A stretch of DNA of 64,000 bases, taken from Mycobacterium sp. NS-7484. Lineage in GTDB: Bacteria; Actinomycetota; Actinomycetes; Mycobacteriales; Mycobacteriaceae. Positions 1-9,143 of the stretch are shown piece after piece. A model generated the notes under the pieces. The model was not told where the DNA came from, made no database searches, and worked only from the letters and a program-made list of their open reading frames with translations. The position numbers and the translations under genes are program-made. The DNA lies in contig NZ_MBEJ01000077.1 of assembly GCF_001953975.1 (NCBI RefSeq), positions 1 to 64,000 on the forward strand, in the 5' to 3' direction. Numbering within the stretch: position 1 is the stretch's first letter; every line of letters starts with the position of its first letter.

Positions 1-1
1 G

Positions 2-2782
2 GTCGCGCTGATCGCCGTCCTCAACGTCATCGTCCCGCAGCTCGAAGAGGTCGGGAAGATGCGTTCGGTGTCGATGAGCCCCGACGAGGCGCCGTCGATG
101 ATCGCGATGAAGCGCGTCGGCGAGGTGTTCCAGGAGTTCAAGTCCAACAGCTCGGTGATGGTCGTCCTCGAGGGCGAGCAGCCGTTGGACATCAAGGCCC
201 ACGATTACTACGACGAGATCGTCGACAAGCTCGAGGCCGACGAGAAGCACGTCGAGCATGTCCAGGATTTCTGGGGCGACCCGCTGACCGCCTCGGGCGC
301 CCAGAGCGCCGACGGCAAGGCCTCTTACGTTCAGGTCTACACCTCAGGTAACCAGGGCGAGGCGCTGGCCAACGAATCCGTCGAGGCGGTCCAGCAGATC
401 GTCGAGAGCGTCACGCCACCGCCCGGAGTCAAGGCGTACGTGACGGGCCCTGCGGCGTTGGCCGCCGACCAACACATCGCCGGTGACCGCAGCGTGCGGA
501 TCATCGAGGCGCTGACCTTCACGGTCATCATCATCATGCTGTTGTTGGTCTACCGGTCCATCGTCACGGTGATCCTCACCCTGGTGATGGTGGTGTTGTC
601 ACTCTCGGCGGCACGCGGCGTGATCGCGTTCCTGGGTTACTACAACATCATCGGGCTCTCCACGTTCGCCACGAACCTGTTGGTGACGCTGGCCATCGCC
701 GCCTCGACCGACTACGCGATCTTCCTGATCGGGCGATATCAAGAGGCCCGAAGTGTCGGCGAAGACCGAGAACAGGCCTACTACACGATGTTTCACGGCA
801 CCGCGCATGTGGTGCTGGGCTCGGGCCTGACCATCGCCGGCGCCACGCTGTGCCTGCACTTCACCCGGCTGCCGTACTTCCAATCCCTGGGCATTCCGTT
901 GGCCATCGGCATGGTCACCGCGGTGATCGCCGCACTGACCCTGGGACCCGCCATCATCACGGTGGCCAGCCGGTTCGGCAGGACGCTGGAGCCCAAACGG
1001 GCCATGCGGGTCCGTGGCTGGCGCAAAATCGGTGCGGCCGTGGTGCGTTGGCCGGCGCCGATCCTGATCGCCACCATCGCGCTGTCGCTGGTCGGCCTGT
1101 TGACGCTGCCCGGGTACCAGACCAATTACAACGACCGGAAATACCTCCCGGCCGATCTACCGGCCAACACCGGCTACGCCGCATCCGACCGGCACTTCTC
1201 CCAGGCCCGGATGAACCCCGAACTGCTGCTCATCGAGAGCGATCACGACCTGCGTAACCCAGCTGACTTCCTGGTCGTCGACCGGATCGCCAAGCGGATC
1301 TTCCAGGTGCCCGGCATATCTCGGGTCCAGGCCATCACCCGCCCGCAGGGAACGCCGATCGAGCACACCTCGATCCCGTTCCAGATCAGCATGCAGGGCA
1401 CCACGCAGATGATGAACATGAAGTACATGCAGGACCGCATGAAAGACATGTTGGTCATGGCCGATCAGATGCAGACCACGGTCGACACCATGGAGCAGAT
1501 GCTGGTGCTCGTCGGGGAGATGTCCGACACCACCCACAGCATGGTCGGCAAGATGCACACGATGGTCGCCGACGTGGCCGAGATGCGGGACCACATCGCG
1601 GATTTCGACGACTTCTTCCGACCGATCCGCAACTACCTGTACTGGGAACCGCACTGCTTCGACATCCCGATGTGCTGGTCGATCCGGTCGATCTTCGACA
1701 CCCTCGACGGCATCGACACCATGACCGACGACATTCAGAAAATGATGCCGGACATGGATCGCCTCGACGAGCTCATGCCACAGATGCTCACGATCATGCC
1801 GCCGATGATCGCGACCATGAAGAACATGAAGAACATGATGCTGACCATGCAGGCCACCATGGGCGGTCTGCAGGATCAGATGGAAGCGATGATGGAGAAC
1901 CAGACGGCCATGGGCCAGGCGTTCGACGCTTCCAAGAACGACGACTCGTTCTACCTGCCGCCGGAGACCTTCGAGAACCCGGACTTCAAGCGCGGCATGA
2001 AGATGTTCCTGTCCCCGGACGGGCACGCGGTGCGGTTCATCATCAGCCATGAAGGTGATCCGATGAGCCCCGAGGGCATCTCCCACATCGACGCGATCAA
2101 GAACGCCGCCAAGGAAGCCATCAAGGGCACGCCTCTGGAGGGTTCCAAGATCTACCTCGGCGGCACCGCGGCCACCTTCAAGGACATGCAGGAAGGCGCC
2201 AACTACGACCTGCTGATCGCCGGAATCGCCGCTCTCTGCCTGATTTTCATCATCATGCTGATCCTCACCCGCAGCGTGGTGGCGGCCGCTGTCATCGTCG
2301 GCACCGTCGTGCTGTCACTCGGCGCGTCGTTCGGATTGTCGGTGCTGATCTGGCAGCACCTGATCGGGCTGGAACTGCACTGGATGGTGATCGCAATGGC
2401 GGTCATCGTGTTGTTGGCCGTCGGTGCGGACTACAACCTGCTGCTAGTCTCCCGGTTCAAGGAGGAGATACACGCGGGTCTGAACACCGGCATCATCCGC
2501 GCCATGGGCGGCACCGGGTCGGTGGTCACCTCGGCCGGTCTGGTGTTCGCGTTCACCATGATGTCGATGGCGGTCAGCGAACTGGCGGTGATCGGCCAGG
2601 TGGGCACCACGATCGGCCTGGGTCTGCTGTTCGACACCCTGGTGATCCGCTCGTTCATGACCCCGTCCATCGCGGCTCTGTTGGGCAAGTGGTTCTGGTG
2701 GCCGCAACAGGTGCGACAACGTCCCATTCCGGCCCCGTGGCCGACCCCCGTGCAGCGCGATCCGCAGGACTCTCTGGTCTAG
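2..2782 (+). CDS. MmpL family RND transporter, 5' end outside window
   Basis: Inner-membrane lipid or siderophore exporter of the mycobacterial MmpL family. The frame is open from base 2, so the N terminus and first membrane helix lie upstream. Two transporter halves are visible, each with a membrane block. The first block holds a [15 protein letters not shown] segment and the second a [15 protein letters not shown] segment; each carries the Asp-Tyr pair known in MmpL proteins for proton relay. Between them (about bases 1400-1950) is a methionine-rich, heptad-like helical stretch with a Cys-containing [11 protein letters not shown] turn, typical of the coiled-coil domain of MmpL4/MmpL5-type members. 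The cargo cannot be told from sequence. The stop codon overlaps that of the convergent ArsR gene by 4 bp. Confidence 0.93.
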   Translation, partial: VALIAVLNVIVPQLEEVGKMRSVSMSPDEAPSMIAMKRVGEVFQEFKSNSSVMVVLEGEQPLDIKAHDYYDEIVDKLEADEKHVEHVQDFWGDPLTASGAQSADGKASYVQVYTSGNQGEALANESVEAVQQIVESVTPPPGVKAYVTGPAALAADQHIAGDRSVRIIEALTFTVIIIMLLLVYRSIVTVILTLVMVVLSLSAARGVIAFLGYYNIIGLSTFATNLLVTLAIAASTDYAIFLIGRYQEARSVGEDREQAYYTMFHGTAHVVLGSGLTIAGATLCLHFTRLPYFQSLGIPLAIGMVTAVIAALTLGPAIITVASRFGRTLEPKRAMRVRGWRKIGAAVVRWPAPILIATIALSLVGLLTLPGYQTNYNDRKYLPADLPANTGYAASDRHFSQARMNPELLLIESDHDLRNPADFLVVDRIAKRIFQVPGISRVQAITRPQGTPIEHTSIPFQISMQGTTQMMNMKYMQDRMKDMLVMADQMQTTVDTMEQMLVLVGEMSDTTHSMVGKMHTMVADVAEMRDHIADFDDFFRPIRNYLYWEPHCFDIPMCWSIRSIFDTLDGIDTMTDDIQKMMPDMDRLDELMPQMLTIMPPMIATMKNMKNMMLTMQATMGGLQDQMEAMMENQTAMGQAFDASKNDDSFYLPPETFENPDFKRGMKMFLSPDGHAVRFIISHEGDPMSPEGISHIDAIKNAAKEAIKGTPLEGSKIYLGGTAATFKDMQEGANYDLLIAGIAALCLIFIIMLILTRSVVAAAVIVGTVVLSLGASFGLSVLIWQHLIGLELHWMVIAMAVIVLLAVGADYNLLLVSRFKEEIHAGLNTGIIRAMGGTGSVVTSAGLVFAFTMMSMAVSELAVIGQVGTTIGLGLLFDTLVIRSFMTPSIAALLGKWFWWPQQVRQRPIPAPWPTPVQRDPQDSLV

Positions 2783-3552
2783 TCAGCCTGCTCCAGACCT
2801 GACTTGAGGTTGGCCAGCTTGAACGGCCAACTCTGCGAAATCACCTCTCGGACAATGCTGTTCGGATCGAAACCGTCGTGGATCAGGGTGAGCTTCACCT
2901 GATCGGCGACGGTTTCGATGTCGAAGGACACCTGCGACCGGCGCTCGACGGCGGCCAGGGCAATATCCTCGTCGCTCAGCTGTGAGGCATTTTGGTCCAG
3001 CTCGGGCGTGAACGCAGGGTAGGTGAACGCCACCCGCTGGTAAGGATCCGATTCCACGATCACCTGCTCGGGATCGTCGATGCGATGTCCCCCTTCGACC
3101 CAGATGTACGACGAGCCGCGCTGCCACTCGGATTCCATGGCATACCCCAGGTAGCCGCGGGAGTGGGCCGGACTGGTGATCGCCTGCCACAGCCGTTCGG
3201 GGGTGGTGCGGATGTAGGTGGTGTATTCGAAGCCGGCCGACGCGACAGCGCTTTCCAACACCACCTGGAGATCCATGGCGGTCTGCTCCCTGGCGGTGTC
3301 ATAGCGGTCGATCCAGCGTTCCGCGATGGCGTTGATCGGTTCGGCGTTGAGGTAGTGCAGCTTCTCTCGGCCCTGGCGCACCGTGGTGACGAGAAGGGCC
3401 GCCTCCAGGACCGCCAGATGCTTGCTGACCGACTGGCGGGCCATCGCCAAACCACTGCACAACTCGCGCAGGCTCTGGCCGTCGCGGCCATTGAGGCTGT
3501 CGAGAAGCAACCGCCGACTCGGGTCTGCCAACGCCTTGAAGACCGTGTCCAT
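2779..3552 (-). CDS. ArsR-type regulator fused to SRPBCC (AHSA1-like) domain
   Basis: A 257-aa transcription factor. Residues 1-85 form an ArsR winged helix ([20 protein letters not shown], then a [11 protein letters not shown] recognition helix). Residues from about 100 to 245 form an SRPBCC/AHSA1 ligand-binding fold ([40 protein letters not shown]). This fusion is common in actinobacteria and is thought to sense a hydrophobic ligand. An in-frame start lies 7 codons upstream, but the ATG at 3552 has a GGAG Shine-Dalgarno 6 nt away and begins exactly at the family motif. Two identical-arm palindromes lie just upstream and are likely autoregulatory. No arsenic-type Cys cluster is seen. Convergent with mmpL. 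Confidence 0.88.
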   Translation of the reverse strand: MDTVFKALADPSRRLLLDSLNGRDGQSLRELCSGLAMARQSVSKHLAVLEAALLVTTVRQGREKLHYLNAEPINAIAERWIDRYDTAREQTAMDLQVVLESAVASAGFEYTTYIRTTPERLWQAITSPAHSRGYLGYAMESEWQRGSSYIWVEGGHRIDDPEQVIVESDPYQRVAFTYPAFTPELDQNASQLSDEDIALAAVERRSQVSFDIETVADQVKLTLIHDGFDPNSIVREVISQSWPFKLANLKSGLEQAD

Positions 3553-3573
3553 GATCGCTCCATCGCCTGACAC

Positions 3574-3618
3574 GCAGCCCGGTGGCTGCCCCTCGTAATT
3601 ATGCAGCCCGTCGGCTGC
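3574..3618 (-). promoter_or_regulatory. Twin palindromic operator and promoter of the ArsR gene
   Basis: Two copies of GCAGCC-N4-GGCTGC occur at 3574-3589 and 3603-3618, with 29 bp between centres. On the minus strand a CATAAT -10 element (3598-3603) lies between them, so one palindrome covers the spacer and the other covers the start of transcription. Placement 22 bp before the regulator's start codon suggests autorepression. The binding protein is inferred. Confidence 0.6.
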
Positions 3619-4065
3619 CTGTCAACGACTCAGACGCCGCCCGGTGCACGCCATGAGCCCGATCGTCGGGATACCGCTGCCACGATCCAGCCACCGCCCA
3701 AGGCGGTCCGTATGTTGCCGAAACCATCGCGTCCAGTCTGGACGCGCAGCGAGACCACCGCACCATGCCCGGCCTGGGACCGGGGCGCAGGGCAAGAAGT
3801 GCAGGCATCCGGACCTGCAATGAAAAAGACGTAATACCAACGATATTCATGAACAACGTCGGCGCGTGACAGCTGGCGACTGCTCGCAACATAGACGCAT
3901 ACATCCACTGCCACAGCACTATTGGACGATTACCAGATCACATGCCAACCGTCGTAGAGGCGCTGCACCTTGGCAACCGAATTGCATGCGCGGACAGCCA
4001 CACTCAATCCGTCGATGCGTGAAGCACTCCATAACCACAGCCAGTTGTAACCGGAGTCACATATT
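3619..4065. other. Non-coding intergenic region
   Basis: About 450 bp with lower GC than the flanking genes. The open frames crossing it lack plausible starts, recognisable motifs and typical codon use. I see no repeat, tRNA or clear hairpin. It separates the ArsR operator from the promoter of the NlpC/P60-like gene and could carry an undetected small RNA. Confidence 0.4.
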
Positions 4066-4095
4066 TTGCCCGGTCAAAAACGGCTCTGCTAGCGT
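4066..4095 (+). promoter_or_regulatory. Putative promoter of the NlpC/P60-like gene
   Basis: A TTGCCC -35-like hexamer (4066-4071) is followed after 18 bp by TAGCGT (4090-4095). The ATG lies 8 nt further on and no Shine-Dalgarno is present, which fits a leaderless or nearly leaderless transcript. Confidence 0.4.
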
Positions 4096-4103
4096 CCGGC
4101 GCC

Positions 4104-4718
4104 ATGTTTGCTATCGCCACGCTTATGGCGCTGGTCCAGCAGGTATCGGGCACGCCGTACATCTCCGGTGGAGACTCCCCGGCGGGCACCGACTGCTCGG
4201 GCCTGGCTTCCTGGGTCAGCAACGCGGCCACGGGCCGACCGGTCTACGGCGACCGGTTCAACACCGGAAACCAGGAGCGCGCACTCCTGGCCCGCGGCTT
4301 CAAGTACGGTACCCAGCCGGGCGCCCTCGTAATCGGGTGGAACAGCGGCCACACCGCCGTGACCCTGCCCGATGGCACACCGGTGTCCTCGGGTGAGGGC
4401 GGCCACGGGGTGCGGATCGGTGGCGGCGGCGCATACCAGCGCCAGTTCAGCCACCACATGTATCTGCCCATGCCTCAAGAGGCACCCGAGCCGCCGGCTC
4501 CGCTCGATCCGTTCGCCCCTCCTCCGCCGCCGCCGGTCGATGGACCCTCCCCGGTCGAGTTGATGGCCGCACCCGCACCGGCCGATCCGTTCGCACCTCC
4601 GCCCCCGGCCGACCCGATGGCCCCCGTCGATCCCATGGCCGCACCGGCGCCGATCGTGCTGGACGTGCCGCCGCCGCCTCCCCCGGCACCCGAGGATCCT
4701 GCCCCGGTCGCCATCTGA
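4104..4718 (+). CDS. NlpC/P60-like cysteine peptidase with proline-rich tail
   Basis: A 204-aa protein. The N-terminal 120 residues resemble the NlpC/P60 papain-like fold that cuts peptidoglycan stem peptides. The candidate catalytic Cys is in TDCSGLASWVSN and the candidate His in NSGHTAVTLPDG, and the order and spacing fit. Residues from about 125 onward are nearly all Pro/Ala with short acidic and hydrophobic insertions (DPFAPPPPPP repeats). No signal peptide or membrane anchor is visible from the chosen ATG, which is odd for a wall hydrolase; similar domains also occur in mycobacteriophage lysins. It stands alone between ArsR and YaaA. Fold assignment is fairly sure; activity is inferred. 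Confidence 0.75.
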   Translation: MFAIATLMALVQQVSGTPYISGGDSPAGTDCSGLASWVSNAATGRPVYGDRFNTGNQERALLARGFKYGTQPGALVIGWNSGHTAVTLPDGTPVSSGEGGHGVRIGGGGAYQRQFSHHMYLPMPQEAPEPPAPLDPFAPPPPPPVDGPSPVELMAAPAPADPFAPPPPADPMAPVDPMAAPAPIVLDVPPPPPPAPEDPAPVAI

Positions 4719-4773
4719 GAAATCACACCTGTCGGTCGATGGTGCGCCACACCCCGTCGGCTAACGTCGGCGT

Positions 4774-5523
4774 GTGATCGTGCTCCTACCTCCGTCGGAG
4801 ACCAAACGCACCGGCGGGGACGGACCGCCGGTCCAGCTGGACCGCCTGAGCTCGCCGGAACTGACCCCGCTTCGCCGGTCATTGATCGACGAACTGATCG
4901 CGCTCGCCGCGGATCCGCCGGCCTGCCGCACGGCGCTGGGTATCTCGACCGCCCAGGATGCCGAGATCGAGCGAAACGCCGCGCTTCTGCGAGCACCCAC
5001 CATGCCCGCCATCGAGCGGTATACCGGCGTGTTGTACGACGCGCTCGATGTGGGCTCGTTGCGCGGGCAGGCCGTCGCCCGCGCCCGCACGCGGTTGGCG
5101 GTCGGTTCGGCACTGTTCGGGCTGGTGCGCGCCGACGATCCAGTGCCCGCCTACCGGCTGTCGGCATCATCGAAGCTGCCCGGCCAACCCGGCCTGGCCA
5201 AACGCTGGCGGCCGCTGCTGGAGCCGGTGCTGGCCGAGTTGTCCGGTCGTGAGCTGATCGTCGACCTGCGCTCGGGCGCCTACGCCGGACTCGGCCGCAT
5301 CCCGGGAGCGGTCCGCGTGCAGGTCCTCGCCGAACATCCCGACGGCCACCGCACCGTCGTCAGTCACTTCAACAAGGCCCACAAAGGTCACCTGGCCCGA
5401 GCCCTGGTCAGCTCGCGCGCCGAACCGGATAGCGCGGCCGCGGTTGCCACCGTCGCCCGCCGGGCGGGCATGAACGTCGAGCGCGACGGCGACGAATTGA
5501 CCGTCCTGGTGCCGGCGGGTTGA
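4774..5523 (+). CDS. yaaA: YaaA/UPF0246 family peroxide-stress protein
   Basis: A 249-aa cytosolic protein of the YaaA (DUF328) family. In E. coli YaaA limits free iron and DNA damage during peroxide stress. Recognisable segments are the N-terminal LLPPSETKR, the IERYTGVLYDALD block, the YRLSASSKLPG block, and the C-terminal SHFNKAHKGHLARALV block that marks the family. Length is normal. The GTG start lies 6 nt after a TAACGT hexamer and has no Shine-Dalgarno, so a leaderless mRNA is likely. The stop is 7 bp from the convergent dioxygenase stop. Confidence 0.9.
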   Translation: MIVLLPPSETKRTGGDGPPVQLDRLSSPELTPLRRSLIDELIALAADPPACRTALGISTAQDAEIERNAALLRAPTMPAIERYTGVLYDALDVGSLRGQAVARARTRLAVGSALFGLVRADDPVPAYRLSASSKLPGQPGLAKRWRPLLEPVLAELSGRELIVDLRSGAYAGLGRIPGAVRVQVLAEHPDGHRTVVSHFNKAHKGHLARALVSSRAEPDSAAAVATVARRAGMNVERDGDELTVLVPAG

Positions 5524-5530
5524 CGCAGCG

Positions 5531-6448
5531 CTAGATCGCCTCGAACGGCTCCCCGTCCAGCGCGGTGGAGGGGCGGCCGTCCGGACCCTTGGGCACGTCG
5601 CCCACCAACGTCACCCGGTACAACCGGCGGTCGTGCTCGCCGGTGAGATCCGACGGCGCGAGATGCACGGTCGCACGGTTGTCCCAGAACGCGATGCTGC
5701 CCGGCTCCCACTTGAACCGCACGGTGTACTCCGGGCGCACCAGTTCGTCATAGAACAGGCCGAGCAGGCGGCGGCTCTCGTGCGGGGACACGTCGACGAT
5801 GTGGCTGGTGAACCCAGGATTGACGTAGAGCGCCTTCTGTCCGGTCTCCGGATGCACCCGCACCACCGGATGCTCGGTCACCAGCGGGCGCCGGTTCACC
5901 CGGCGCTGGTAGTCCTGGGTGGCGGTCGTACCGTCCGGTGGGGCGAACCGGTGCACCGCGCGCAGCCCGTCGGCCAGCCGCCGCAACGGCGCGGACAACC
6001 CGTCATAGGCCGCAACCGTGTTGGCCCACTGGGTGTCTCCCCCGTAGGGCGGGATGACCTCGGCCCGAAGTATCGACGCGGCAGGCGGATTCACCGCGGC
6101 GGTCACGTCGGCATGCCAGTTCGACTTGTCGAAGCCGCGGCTGCTGCCGTAGCGGGCCTTGAACCGGTCGGCGAAGATCGGGTAGATCGTCGGATAGTCC
6201 GGGTCCGGGATCGAGTCGAACAACGGGTGCGCCGGCGTCGGGGAACCGAAGGCCCGCGCCAGACGTAGGTGGTCATCGTGACCGATGAACTGGTTGCGGA
6301 AGAAGATCACTTTCCACTTGAGAAGCGCGGCACGGATTTCGGCCACATGTTCGTCGAGGAGTGGTGCGGTGAGGTCGATTCCGTCGATCTCGGCGCCGAT
6401 CCAGCCGGACTGCGGCCGGACGGTGAGAGCGGATGCCAATTGCGTCAT
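5531..6448 (-). CDS. TauD/TfdA family Fe(II)/2-oxoglutarate dioxygenase (copy 1)
   Basis: A 305-aa non-heme iron dioxygenase. The metal triad is visible as His112-x-Asp114 (NWHADV) and distal His262 (NRATVHLA); Arg278 (LYRVTL) is placed to bind 2-oxoglutarate. Related enzymes oxidise taurine, alkanesulfonates, alkyl sulfates or chlorophenoxy acids. It is the last gene of a five-gene operon with a sulfonate-type importer, so a sulfonate or sulfate ester that is cleaved to release sulfite or sulfate is the best guess. Start is 24 bp after the binding-protein stop. The substrate is not determined by sequence. Confidence 0.88.
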   Translation of the reverse strand: MTQLASALTVRPQSGWIGAEIDGIDLTAPLLDEHVAEIRAALLKWKVIFFRNQFIGHDDHLRLARAFGSPTPAHPLFDSIPDPDYPTIYPIFADRFKARYGSSRGFDKSNWHADVTAAVNPPAASILRAEVIPPYGGDTQWANTVAAYDGLSAPLRRLADGLRAVHRFAPPDGTTATQDYQRRVNRRPLVTEHPVVRVHPETGQKALYVNPGFTSHIVDVSPHESRRLLGLFYDELVRPEYTVRFKWEPGSIAFWDNRATVHLAPSDLTGEHDRRLYRVTLVGDVPKGPDGRPSTALDGEPFEAI

Positions 6449-6472
6449 CTGGGTTCCCCCTGTTCGGATTCG

Positions 6473-7543
6473 TTACGAATTGAGTGATTTCGGTGTGACG
6501 CCGTCGAGTTGGTTCTGCGCGGTGACGATGTCGTTGTAGCGACCGTCCACATACGGCGCGACGTCGACGTGACTCTTGATCGTCCCCGTCTCGTGCAGGC
6601 CGTCGGCGACAGTTTGGAACAAGGCCGTGGAATCCGCGTCGATCGGGTAGTACGACGCGATACCGTCCTCGTCATACAGCTTCTTGCCCTGCTCGAACGT
6701 GATCCCTTGGACCTTGACGTAGTACTGGTCGATCCACTGATCGGCGTGGGTGTCCTTCCAGTTGTTGGCCGCGACCGCGCGCCCGACGTAGTCGCCGATC
6801 GCGGCCACCTTCGCCGGGTCGTCGAGGACGTCGCGGCGCACGATCAACGTCTGGATGCCGGTGTTGATGCCCTTGCCGTCACCGAGGATCGGCGGTTCCC
6901 CCAGTTGGTAGTACTGGTTGCCGAGCACGATGGCGGCATCGACCGCACCGGCTGCGAATGTCGGAACCACCTCTGCCCCAGCCAATTCCACGGGCTGCAC
7001 ATCGGTCTTCAAATCCAGTCCGTGACGCTTGAGCAACGCCGCGGTGATCATGTGGCGGCCGGAACCCGGCGGGTACGCCACCCGTTTGCCGCGAAGATCC
7101 TCGATCGTCTTCACACCGCTGTCCGGACGGGCCACCAGGTAATAACCGCCGCTGGTACCGGGATTGGCCTGCAGCCCGACAGTCACCAGATCGGTGACCC
7201 CGCTGTCCACCGCGATGGGTACCGGCGCCTCGCCGATCGATCCGACGTCAGCCGCCCCGGAGCGCAGCGCCTCGATGACCGCTGCACCGCCACTGAAATC
7301 GGCGAAATCAACCTCATAGGGCGTCCCCTGCCCGGCATTGGCCAGATTCCACGGCAGCGACTGCGTCCCGTTCTGCTCGGCGACGACGAGCTTGGTGCCC
7401 GGCGGCACTTCGGAGTTGGTCGCGATCTTCACCGTGTCGATGGCATCGCCGCCCTCGTCGTCAGAGAGCCCGCACGCACTGAGCAACAACGGAACGAACA
7501 GCAGCGCGACCGATCCGCGCCAGGCTCGACCACCAGATGGCAT
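6473..7543 (-). CDS. ABC importer substrate-binding lipoprotein (SsuA/TauA type)
   Basis: A 356-aa solute receptor tethered to the outer face of the membrane. The first 24 residues form a lipoprotein signal with lipobox LLSAC (Cys24). The rest resembles the aliphatic sulfonate/taurine/nitrate receptor family, including the DLRGKRVAYPPGSGRHM segment and the EVVPTFAAGAVDAAIVLG hinge region. The gene starts 5 bp after the stop of the ATPase gene, so the two are co-translated. Neighbouring dioxygenases favour an organosulfur ligand. Exact ligand unknown. Confidence 0.88.
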   Translation of the reverse strand: MPSGGRAWRGSVALLFVPLLLSACGLSDDEGGDAIDTVKIATNSEVPPGTKLVVAEQNGTQSLPWNLANAGQGTPYEVDFADFSGGAAVIEALRSGAADVGSIGEAPVPIAVDSGVTDLVTVGLQANPGTSGGYYLVARPDSGVKTIEDLRGKRVAYPPGSGRHMITAALLKRHGLDLKTDVQPVELAGAEVVPTFAAGAVDAAIVLGNQYYQLGEPPILGDGKGINTGIQTLIVRRDVLDDPAKVAAIGDYVGRAVAANNWKDTHADQWIDQYYVKVQGITFEQGKKLYDEDGIASYYPIDADSTALFQTVADGLHETGTIKSHVDVAPYVDGRYNDIVTAQNQLDGVTPKSLNS

Positions 7544-7548
7544 CTGAC

Positions 7549-8292
7549 CTATTCCTTGTCTTCGGATACACCGAGTTCGGAGAGCAACAGCTTTCGCAGC
7601 GAGGCGAATTCATGAGTGTCACGGGCCCGCGGCTTCGGTACCGCGACCTCGACGTCGAGAGATATGACCCCGTCGGTCAGCACGATCACGCGGTCGGCGA
7701 GGGCGATCGCCTCGTCGACATCGTGGGTGACCAACAGGACGGCAGGTGTGTGCCTGCGGTACAGGTCCATCAGCAGTCCGTGCATCCGGATTCTGGTCAG
7801 TGCATCGAGTGCACCGAACGGCTCGTCGAGCAACAGCAGCTGAGGCTCCCGCACCAGTGCTCGAGCCAGCGCCACCCGCTGAGCTTCCCCACCGGACAGC
7901 GTGCGTGGCCACACCTTGGCCTTGCCGGCCAGGTTCACCTCCCCGAGGGCGGCCACGGCTCGTTGCCGCACAACGCCATTGGCGGGCAACCCGATCGTCA
8001 CGTTGGCCAGCACCCGCTGCCACGGCAGCAACCGCGGGTCTTGAAACACGATCGCGCGTCGCTCGGGCACCCGTAGGTAGCCGTCCACGTCACTGTCGAG
8101 GGCGCCCAGGGCCCGCAGGAACGTGCTCTTGCCCGAACCGCTGCGGCCCAGCAGCGCGACGAACTCACCGGTCCGCATCTCCAGGTTCCACCCGTCGAGG
8201 ATCACGTTGTCCCCGAATCGTTTCCGGATGTCGCGGGCGATGACCACCGACGACACACCGACGGCGCTCGCCAGGGAGTCACTCACCGTCAT
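7549..8292 (-). CDS. ABC importer ATPase (SsuB type)
   Basis: A 247-aa nucleotide-binding subunit. It has Walker A GRSGSGKS (49-56), Q-loop Gln84, signature LSGGEAQR (132-139), Walker B LLLLDEP (152-158) and switch His190. Its closest family is SsuB/TauB/NrtD, which drives uptake of sulfonates, taurine or nitrate. The ATG overlaps the end of the permease gene by 14 bp, indicating translational coupling. All catalytic motifs are intact. Confidence 0.92.
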   Translation of the reverse strand: MTVSDSLASAVGVSSVVIARDIRKRFGDNVILDGWNLEMRTGEFVALLGRSGSGKSTFLRALGALDSDVDGYLRVPERRAIVFQDPRLLPWQRVLANVTIGLPANGVVRQRAVAALGEVNLAGKAKVWPRTLSGGEAQRVALARALVREPQLLLLDEPFGALDALTRIRMHGLLMDLYRRHTPAVLLVTHDVDEAIALADRVIVLTDGVISLDVEVAVPKPRARDTHEFASLRKLLLSELGVSEDKE

Positions 8293-9142
8293 AGGCCCGC
8301 CTCCAGCTGAGCAGCCGACCTTCCAGGAAGCGGACCACCAGGATCGATATCAGACCCAGGATCGCGTAGACCGCGATGAGCACGAACACGACGTCGATCT
8401 GGAAATACTCGCGGGCGTCGGTCATCATCCGGCCCAGCCCCTTCTTGGCGTTGATCGTCTCGGCGAAGATCAACGACAACCAGGACGCCGTCAGCGCCAG
8501 ACGCAGACCGACGAGGAACCCGGGCAATGACCCGGGAATGATGACGCGGTAGATCATCTCGGCGCGGCCGGCCCCGAAAGAGCGCGCTGCCTCCACGAGT
8601 GCGGCATCGACACTGCGGATCGCGCTGAAGGTGTTGATGTAGATCGCGACGGCGACCGCCAGGGTGATCAGCAGGATCTTCGGCACCTCGCTGATCCCGA
8701 ACCAGACGATCAGCAACGGCACCAGCGCGAAGTTCGGGACCGCCCGCAGCACCTCCATATTGGCGTCGACGAAGTTCTCCCCGATGCGGGACAGACCGGA
8801 GATCAACGCCAGACCCAGCCCGAGCGCGACGCCGAACACCAGCCCGTATCCGACCCGCAACAGGCTGGCCGTCAGGTGTTCTTGGAACGTCCCGTCCGCG
8901 ATCAGAGCCCATGCCGCCGCGAGCACCCGCGTCGGCGGCGGCACCGTGCGCTCGTCGAAAATGCCGACGGTGGACAGCAGTTGCCACAGCCCGACCAACA
9001 GCACCGGCCCCAGCAGGCGCTGGACCGACCGCGGCACCGGCGGCTTACGTTGTACCCGCCGAACTGCGGCCCGTGGATCGACCAGACCGGATTCGCCGAC
9101 GCCGGCCGTGCCGCGGCCCGGCCGCGACAACACCGTGGCCAT
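8279..9142 (-). CDS. ABC importer permease (SsuC type)
   Basis: A 287-aa inner-membrane permease with about six hydrophobic segments. The BPD-type EAA loop is seen as EAARSFGAGRAEMIYRVIIP followed by a GSLPGF turn, which docks the ATPase. The N-terminal 40 residues are polar and cytoplasmic. The ATG at 9142 follows the stop of the upstream dioxygenase after 1 bp (TGAGATG), so translation is coupled. The same frame runs open much further upstream, but that part is the shadow of the dioxygenase. Confidence 0.9.
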   Translation of the reverse strand: MATVLSRPGRGTAGVGESGLVDPRAAVRRVQRKPPVPRSVQRLLGPVLLVGLWQLLSTVGIFDERTVPPPTRVLAAAWALIADGTFQEHLTASLLRVGYGLVFGVALGLGLALISGLSRIGENFVDANMEVLRAVPNFALVPLLIVWFGISEVPKILLITLAVAVAIYINTFSAIRSVDAALVEAARSFGAGRAEMIYRVIIPGSLPGFLVGLRLALTASWLSLIFAETINAKKGLGRMMTDAREYFQIDVVFVLIAVYAILGLISILVVRFLEGRLLSWRRAYDGE

Positions 9143-9143
9143 C

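Noticed and set aside
1157..2086. 309-aa minus-strand open frame, His-rich, inside mmpL
   Set aside because: Antisense shadow of the Met-rich coiled-coil region; composition (His, Val, Asp) mirrors Met/Asp codons and no start signal is seen.
3599..3919. Short open frames on both strands in the 3.6-4.1 kb gap
   Set aside because: No start signals, no motifs, and codon use unlike neighbours; treated as non-coding.
6468..6480. Perfect palindrome ATTCGT-T-ACGAAT between receptor and dioxygenase genes
   Set aside because: It spans the receptor gene's end inside a tight operon with no promoter signs, so a regulatory role is not supported.
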